Shown: one piece after another, positions 57,546 to 64,000 of the stretch
How the letters are laid out: each line of letters begins with the position of its first letter
How positions within the stretch are numbered: position 1 is the stretch's first letter
Origin: Chiridota heheva
Lineage: Eukaryota; Echinodermata; Holothuroidea; Apodida; Chiridotidae
DNA length: 64,000 nt
Assembly (NCBI GenBank): GCA_020152595.1
Contig: JAIGNY010003263.1
Span: forward strand, 57,501-121,500
Direction: 5' to 3'
Notes under the pieces: generated by a model
Seen by the model: only the letters and a program-made list of their open reading frames with translations
Told to the model about the DNA's origin: nothing
Databases searched by the model: none
Made by a program: the position numbers and the translations under genes

Positions 57546-60205
57546 AACCAAACGTATATTTTTATTCACTTCACTGTGGAATATATCGCATGTCTGAAAG
57601 TTTGCAAAGAAATGACTGGATGTCGTATTACACATATGCTACCTATTGACATAAATTGTTCCAAGAAATTGACTGAATTAAAAGTGAGGCTTAATTCACA
57701 TTGATTAAAATGGAAAGAATGCAATTCATTTGTATGTTTTCTATCAGTTGTTTCAGTAACATAGTATTTCCATACCCATCCACAATAACCTGCTTTAATA
57801 GTACAGTAGTAAATTGACAATCCATCCTGATACAAACACTCCTGACTCTAGTGAAAAATAAAAAAAGACTTCATTTGGATAAATCTCCAAAAAACAGATC
57901 CATCATTCTAGATGTTAGATCACGGCGGAAACAATTAATCATTTACCTTTCACCAAAAAATGTTGGGCAGCGAAAAAGTTCTTTTTCTGCCTGATCAGTG
58001 AGATATACAGTTTGAGCAGGTCGAGGAGGCAAACTTTAATATGGTTTAGTCTTAATAAAGAAAAGTGGGCATAATTAAATGTGACCCCATTCTCCCTGCC
58101 CTTCCCATCTGCACCTCTTTCTAAAGAAATATTGATAGATCTAAACACAATTCTGTACTTCTGCTATTATGTTGTGCTTAGTCACAGATATACATATGGC
58201 TATAGCGTGAGGTTTTTATTCCCTAACACAAGAAAAATACAAATTTAGAGATCACAAAATTAGACACAACAGTGGCCATTATCAAAGTCGATGACAACCT
58301 TAGTGATATTTTTTTCTGGGATTTTTTTAAACAAATTAATTTCACTCTTGTTTTAGGGGGGTGGTGTGCAAGGGTAATATCTTATCTAGCTCTACCCCTC
58401 TCGGACATTTTAGATGAGAGGGTAATCGCTCCAAATGTACACTTACAGTATGCCTACCTAATGAATAGATCTATTTACAGTTGACTTTATTCCCTCTTCA
58501 CAGAAAAGAAAACAAATCATTCATCTTACTAATAGAATAGATATACAACCATACGCTGAAATTCAAAGATACATTTTAGATTTGGTGTCAACTGCCAAAA
58601 AAACAATTTCTTGGTGATGAGTAGGTTACCTTAAAGTCAGGGTAAAAATAGATTCAGTTTTGACTTCTGTTGCCTCCAGCTGAATTAATGGAAAGTAGCT
58701 TGGTCTTTTGGATTTGGTGTATGACCACATAAAACAGACATGTGTTAGTGAGGGCCTTCATGATAAATAACTCCGGCTATAAATTTTCAGTCTATTGCCC
58801 TTAAAATCACCAGAGTTTATATAATAACTCACTGATGAAAACATCCTTTCATAATCCAAAGCAATCCTCTGCCACAAGTTACACGCTTGGTTTGGCCTGG
58901 CAGTAACCCTTTCTTTTGTTTGCGTACAGTGTATAATAACTGATGTGTAAAATCACTAGCTTATCTGTGACGAGTTTCTTAAATGCTGCTTGCAGAGTCT
59001 AAAAGTCATAACCGCAGAAATGGAGGTTCTTGTGGGTGAAAGCACTGAAAATTTATAGTGAGAATTGGGCGTAATGTTTGCTCATGAAATGTAGTTTTAC
59101 ATCATATGATTGGTGCATTTTTCAGACAAATAAGCTGAATGAAGGGATATAAAATGTTAGGGTATAATTGTTTTAAACAGTGTATTTGAATGAAGATAGG
59201 CCTGAAGAGATGATAGTCTTTAAATGATGAGAAAAGTAAAGAAGACCATTGAGAAGGTGACACATTAGTAAAGGCACTGCTTAAAAATTTGGCCTGGAAT
59301 TTTGAAGCAACAAATTAACCACATCATTTCACAAGATTAAATTTGCATCATAACATTGAGGTATAAATAGTTTTATGCTCATAGTTCATTTTACTTTTCC
59401 CCCAGCAGCAAAGACAAACAATGCCAGCATTGATTACGGTTACTACTTATACTGTATTACAAAGGATTGTCATTATATTCAGATGTGTGTCACTAAAAAT
59501 ACCATGTACTGTAACATTAGTGGGAGTAATTGTTATCTTGAAGGAGCCTTGGAGAGGTGAAACTGTATACAGTTTTGTGGTTTGAGAAACATAAATATAT
59601 AAGTTTTTCTTCGACCCAGCCCTGCTCCATTGGAGGGCAGGTTGAGATATTCCTGATTCTAAGCAGAGCCATTTAGAAATATATATCAAAATGAGTGGCC
59701 CATGAGATAAATTGCGAAAAATTGTGTTGGTATATGAATGTAATATCCTTGATTTGGTTTTGTACGCCCTAGACTGTAACCTTGCTGTCCAACAGCACAA
59801 TAAACATTTAGTCCTTAACACTATTTCACATCATCCCCTCGTGTATGCAAATAATTCTGTAGAATTAGAAAGTATTCATGTTTCAGTGTACAAAAACTCT
59901 TACAGAGCTGTAGACCATTAATATTTTAGTATGAAACCTGGATTTTGATTATAAATGTTTGTTCTAGTTCTAGACACATTAATCAATATTAATCAATTTA
60001 CATGGAAACAGTTTTGTGTGGATTGCCAAGGGATATTGCTCCTGTAGGGGAATTAGGCCCCTGGTGACCTCAATATTGTGGCACATACTGGAGACTGGTT
60101 GAGACCACATTCCTTCAAAGTAGAATGTTCTCATGATTTCAATTTGAATTATATATCTTGCTATCAAGTAATTGATGAATCTGTTTATCTATTTTGTTAT
60201 TCCAG
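57546..60205. other. TMEM120: Intron 6 segment, unassigned
   Basis: No exon or recognisable repeat. AT-rich with only short, motif-free frames. Confidence 0.45.
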
Positions 60206-60333
60206 AATCAAGATTTGGTGGTTGACTCATCATTACCTCACTGTGATTCTCACTGGGATATTACTTATCTGGCCTGATAGTCCCAGCTACCGCATGTTCC
60301 GCAATCAATTTATGGCATTTGGGGTTTATCTCA
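60206..60333 (+). CDS. TMEM120: TMEM120 exon 7, third membrane segment and HH motif
   Basis: Acceptor TTATTCCAG (ends 60205), donor GTAAGT (60334), phase 1 at the end. Residues 187-229: RIKIWWLTHHYLTVILTGIL then LIWPDSPSYRMFRNQFMAFG and VYL. It matches the family core WW..HHY.......L.WPD...Y..FRNQF. The paired tryptophans (191-192) and histidines (195-196) lie where coenzyme A binds in TMEM120A structures, a site compared with ELOVL enzymes. Membrane segments 4-6 are not encoded in the rest of the window. Confidence 0.95.
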
Positions 60334-60773
60334 GTAAGTATATAAAAACAATAAAATAGTTGATTGCATTTACTGTTGTGAGCAGCTGAATTTATATAAA
60401 TATTGTAGGTGAGGCAGATATTGTATTGACTACTACATAATATTTTGACGAGATATTAACACAAGGTGTTTTAAAGAGCTCATGACATGTTTTTCAAACT
60501 TCAGCTAATTTTCATTAGAGTGCGTGGATATTTGTTCCATGAATACTAATTAAAAATTAGTTGAAATTTATGTGCGACATAAATTGATAAAGACCACCTA
60601 AAATTACGAGAAATCAACAATTTTAACACAATTTTTTTGGACCTGAAATACAAGAACTGAAAATGCCTCAAAAAGTGGTCACCTGACTACATAACCTCAT
60701 ACGAGTGGCGCATTCATTCTGATCGAACAGCTATTTATGAAAACCTATGTGTTTATCGTGTTGAAAGAGGAAA

Positions 60774-61008
60774 ATGGCTGAAGGAGGGAATGAAGCTGAA
60801 AGCAGTAGCGATAGCTGCAGTTTGGACCTATTTTGTTCATTTTTCAAGTGTTGAAGGACAAGAAGTCAGTGATGATGATGATCATATTTTAGTGCCCAAT
60901 GGTTCAGTTTTGTCGAACAAATTTGAACCGAAAGCAGTAGACCTAGAGGGCCCAGAGGCAGAAGCTCCCATGCTGATGATAGACCTACAGTGTACTACTC
61001 CAAGCTGA
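60774..61008 (+). pseudogene. Degenerate acidic N-terminal coding segment, P2X7-C-domain-like (weak)
   Basis: ATG at 60774 gives MAEGGNEAESSSDSCSLDLF, then a stop at 60852. The adjoining frame continues EGQEVSDDDDHILVPNGSV and FEPKAVDLEGPEAEAP to a stop at 61006. Joined, they resemble the acidic, serine-rich start with a (Y/F)-x-FEP motif of the multicopy P2X7-C-domain genes of marine invertebrates. One frameshift would be needed. The match is from memory and short. Alternatively this is a chance frame of 72 codons starting at 60790. Confidence 0.25.
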
Positions 61009-61124
61009 GACGGACTTAATTTAAACCACAAACTTTAGGCAATAAATAGGGTAAGTTTATATGTAGATAAATTAATCAATTCTTGTTGTAACATAACTAA
61101 CACTTGGGTAAGGAAGATTTATTT

Positions 61125-61694
61125 AAAGGATTAGAACAGTGGTCAAGCATGTTTAACTTATATGAAAGAGGACTTCAACAGAAAGAAAATGGTGAAGAAA
61201 GCATTCAGAAATCTTATTCCATTAAGGAGATATTTAAGTTTAAACTTTGGTATAAATTCTGTAGAAACTACTGAAATCAGACTAGTTGTGACATCACAGC
61301 CTCAGATTCCTCAAAGTCTTTATGTATTTTAAAGAAAGTTTATTTGAATTTTTCACTATTTAGATTATTTTTCTTCAAACTTTCTTCAGGTGGTATATTA
61401 TAAATACCCTTCCTAGATTCAGTTTTACTACTTTTTTGACATATCCCATGGTTTATAAACCACAAAATTGCAGGACAAAATATGATAGAATACATGAAGA
61501 CTTTGAGGAATCTGAGGCTATGACATCACAACTAGACTGATTTCAGTCGTTTCTATACGAATGATACCAAACTTTAAACTTAGATATTTCCTTAATGGAA
61601 TAAGATTTTTGAATGCTTTCTTCATTATTTTGTTTCTTTTGAGGTCCTCTTTCATGTAAGATAGACTTGCCTGACCACTGAAGCAATCCTTTAA
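61125..61694. mobile_element. Foldback MITE (~570 bp) with ~190-bp inverted arms
   Basis: The left arm starts AAAGGATTAGAACAGTGGTC. The right arm ends GACCACTGAAGCAATCCTTT. Arms pair through GAAAGAGGACTTCAACAGAA / TTTTGAGGTCCTCTTTC, CCATTAAGGAGATATTTAAG / CTTAGATATTTCCTTAATGG and GACATCACAGCCTCAGATTC / GAATCTGAGGCTATGACATC. The centre holds TACCCTTCCTAGATTCAGTT. TA flanks each end. A one-armed copy is at 12590-12960. Confidence 0.88.
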
Positions 61695-61739
61695 TAAGCA
61701 AAACGTTTTTCTCTATTTATTATTTCATGTGTGCTAGTG

Positions 61740-62175
61740 CAGCGAAGTCGCACAGTCGTTAGGATTGTATTAATCTTAATTTAAGAATGCTGCAGAGGAG
61801 AGGCTACAGTACTGAACTGACTTGGGCCTCTGGCCAGCTGGCAAAAACATAATCCAAAGTCAAGGTTGGAAAGGGAGTAACAATAAAATGCAGGTTCACT
61901 TTGAAAAATACCCCTTGACTCACGAACTTCTGACATGTAAAGTTTTAAATAAATGGTTTCCATGCAGGCCCTAGCCGGCAATCCCTGGCTTGTGCAGCGA
62001 AGTTGCGCAGTCGCTTGATTAAGAACGATGAATATTCATGTTGGAAGAACTTCTATATATTTAAAGTTCATGAACTATGGTATATCTAGCCCCGGGCTGG
62101 GCAGCGAAGTCGCACAATCGCTAGGATTGTATTAATCTTAATTCAAGAACGCTGCATATTTATGTACAGTATGGT
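61740..62175 (+). repeat. CAGCGAAGT(C/T)GC(A/G)CAGTCG repeats
   Basis: GCAGCGAAGTCGCACAGTCG, or a close variant, occurs at about 61739, 61993 and 62100. Each is followed by TTAATCTTAATT...AAGAA(C/T)G.TG, so there are three diverged units spaced by 110-250 bp. Confidence 0.55.
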
Positions 62176-62259
62176 AAAAAAGTCAATAGAGCATCACTTT
62201 GCTGCCGGCAGCCAGGTATATACTCTGAACCTGTATTCTGTAGTTATACCTTGAAAAGT

Positions 62260-62420
62260 TTTTACTAATTCTTGGCATCTCTGATCTTGTTTATATTTTC
62301 CTGTATTTTTCTTTTGTGGTGGGTGGTGTTACTGTTAGTATGGTTTTTTTTATAGAGTGACTAACCCTTATTAGCCGTTATCTTGTTATGTTTTTGTTAA
62401 TTAATTCATCATCATGGTAA
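62260..62420 (+). mobile_element. CR1-like LINE 3' UTR fragment
   Basis: CTTTTGTGGTGGGTGGTGTT, TATAGAGTGACTAACCCTT and GTTATCTTGTTATGTT match the 3' UTR after the CR1-like fragment at 28738-29790 (TGTGGTGGTGGTGTTGG, GGGGTGATTCATCCTTCTTA, GTCATCTTGTTATGTT). Confidence 0.6.
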
Positions 62421-62649
62421 ACAGCAAAATTCTTAGAAAACCTTTACGGTCTTTTAAGAGTTTTAATGTATTGATTATCTTTTTACTAAAATTGCAAGTA
62501 ATTCTGTACTATGTAATTAGTACATCATCATACAGTACATTTTCTCGTTAATTTGATAGAAACTGATCATATAAATGTTTTTCATATATCTTTCTTTCTG
62601 AAAAGTTTACTTTGCATAAGATGCCTATAAGTGAGGGTTTTGTCTACAT

Positions 62650-63430
62650 TTTTAGAAATCTTAGCCAATAGGTACAAATAGTCTGCATGCTGGCACTAAT
62701 TGTCAATCTTAGTCAATAGGTACAAATAGTCTGCTTACTGGTACTAATTGTCAATCTTAGTCAATAGGTACAAATAGTCTGCATGCTGGTACTAATTGTC
62801 AATCTTAGTCAATAGGTACAAATAGTCTGCATGCTGGTACTAATTGTCAATCTTAGTCAATAGGTACAAATAGTCTGCTTACTGGTACTAATTGTCAATC
62901 TTAGTCAATAGGTACAAATAGTCTGCATGCTGGTACTAATTGTCAATCTTAGTCAATAGGTACAAATAGTCTGCTTGCTGGTACTAATTGTCAATCTTAG
63001 CCAATAGGTACAAACAGTCTGCTTGCTGGTACTAATTCTCATCTGAGCCAATAGGTACAAATAGTCTGCTTGCTGGTACTAATTGTCAATCTTAGCCAAT
63101 AGGTACAAATAGTCTGCTTGCTGGTACTAATTGTCAATCTTAGCCAATAGGTACAAATAGTCTGCTTGCTGGTACTAATTGTTAATCTAAGCCAATAGGT
63201 ACAAATAGTCTGCTTGCTGATACTAATTGTCAATCTTAGTCAATAGGTACAAATAGTCTGCTTGCTGGTACTAATTGTCAATCTTAGCCAATAGGTACAA
63301 ATAGTCTGCTTGCTGGTACTAATTGTCAATCTAAGCCAATAGGTACAAATAGTCTGCTTGCTGGTACTAATTGTCAATCTAAGCCAATAAGTACAAATAG
63401 TCTGCTTGCTGATACTAATTGTCAACTATT
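62650..63430 (+). repeat. 48-bp minisatellite, ~16 units
   Basis: Units read CAATCTTAGTCAATAGGTAC, AAATAGTCTGCTTGCTGGTA, CTAATTGT. Variants (GCATGC, CTTACT, TAAGCC) alternate in blocks. The period is a multiple of three, giving open minus frames (TISTSKQTICTYWLRL) that are artefacts. The array ends about 190 bp before the possible exon at 63620. Confidence 0.95.
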
Positions 63431-63619
63431 GACCAAGTCCTGAGAATAATTTGAATTTTGCCAAATTTTTGTTTCTAGTTTAGATTGTAGAAGAAGTCCT
63501 AAAAGAATCTTTAGAATTTGATAATATTAGATTAATTTTAAAGTTGATCATACAAATGTTTTCTTCATAAACAAAAGTTTTCATTTTGATTGTATTTTTT
63601 CTACTCTCTTTTCATGCAG

Positions 63620-63801
63620 ATGAGGGACCAAACAAGAACCAACATGATAATGAACAGCTGACAAACCAAGACAACTTCAGGAAAGTTGCAAAGAAAGCGT
63701 ATCTTCAGATCAGACATCAACAGCGGCTGAAGATAGTGGTAAAAGTGTCACATATTCCTGGAGGAGTTTATCTGCCATTCAGATACAGTAGATACAATTA
63801 G
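63620..63801 (+). CDS. Possible terminal exon, in frame with TMEM120 exon 7 (uncertain)
   Basis: A good acceptor (TTTTCATGCAG) ends at 63619. The first two bases complete a phase-1 codon, matching the phase of TMEM120 exon 7. The frame encodes EGPNKNQHDNEQLTNQDNFR, KVAKKAYLQIRHQQRLKIVV and a further 19 residues to TAG at 63799. It does not resemble the normal TMEM120 continuation (a membrane segment starting near SFVQFLQYYY), so it would make a truncated 289-residue isoform. It could instead be an exon of another gene or a chance frame. Its N..FRKVA segment faintly recalls P2X7-C-domain proteins. Confidence 0.3.
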
Positions 63802-64000
63802 GACAGAGCACCATGCAAACAGTTGATGGTGGGACTGGTCACTGGTAGAATTTAAACTGGTTTGTCTGTTTGTGGTGACCTAATATATCAACAAAAGATA
63901 AAAATGACCATTGACATGAGCTGCCTCAGCAGTAGAAGGAAGATAATATCCTCAAGTGGTAAATGCAGACTTGAGCCAATGTCAAAAATGCTGTGCAGTG
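63802..64000 (+). other. Sequence after the possible exon
   Basis: A frame from ATG at about 63912 (MTIDMSCLSSRRKI) stays open to the window end but has no motif I recognise. It could be 3' UTR of the putative exon. Confidence 0.25.

Noticed and set aside
63039..63425. TISTSKQTICTYWLRL repeat frames, minus strand
   Set aside because: Antisense reading of the 48-bp minisatellite, whose period is a multiple of three.

Overview
This window is eukaryotic, AT-rich and intron-rich, with a very high load of transposon remnants and tandem repeats. Two split host genes can be supported, both on the + strand. The first is the 3' end of a small gene with an LDL-receptor class A exon (559-669) and a terminal CUB-like exon (3600-3886). 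The second is most of a TMEM120 (TACAN-family) gene: seven exons from 26918 to 60333 that join in frame to 229 codons. The last three membrane segments of that protein must lie beyond 64000. The mix of LINE types, the THAP-domain remnant, nuclear-receptor-like AGGTCA repeats and large non-autonomous DNA transposons suggest a marine invertebrate, perhaps a deuterostome (echinoderm or hemichordate). That assignment is an inference and not firm.

Layout. 1-3.9 kb: LDLa/CUB gene with a decayed LINE in its intron. 4.5-11.9 kb: an inverted pair of ~0.8 kb repeats flanking a 30-bp minisatellite, a LINE remnant and a 270-290 bp repeat array. 12-19 kb: MITE-like and foldback elements, a broken THAP domain, a ~155-bp array split by another 270-290 bp array, and a purine-rich minisatellite. 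20-24 kb: a TA tract and two minus-strand LINE remnants. 26.7-60.3 kb: the TMEM120 gene. Its introns hold LINE pieces, three families of hAT-like elements (three of the four copies with exact 8-bp target duplications), minisatellites of 15, 19, 22 and 67 bp, and a family of elements carrying a ~21-bp ATGCCATGTGGGACAT minisatellite. 60.7-64 kb: an uncertain degenerate coding segment, a large foldback element, a 48-bp minisatellite, and an uncertain exon that would be in frame with TMEM120 exon 7.

Most long open frames here come from tandem repeats whose period, or three times it, is read without stops; they are not genes. The best observations are: (i) a nested set of elements at 30580-34835, where a minisatellite with a foldback arrangement and a second TIR element sit inside a hAT-like element that has a 926-bp relative at 51466-52391; (ii) a 22-bp minisatellite whose first unit is the splice donor of TMEM120 exon 3; (iii) minisatellites that appear to have grown out of transposon sequence; (iv) loss of two partner cysteines in the LDLa exon. 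No complete autonomous mobile element and no wholly new biochemical system can be demonstrated from the sequence.
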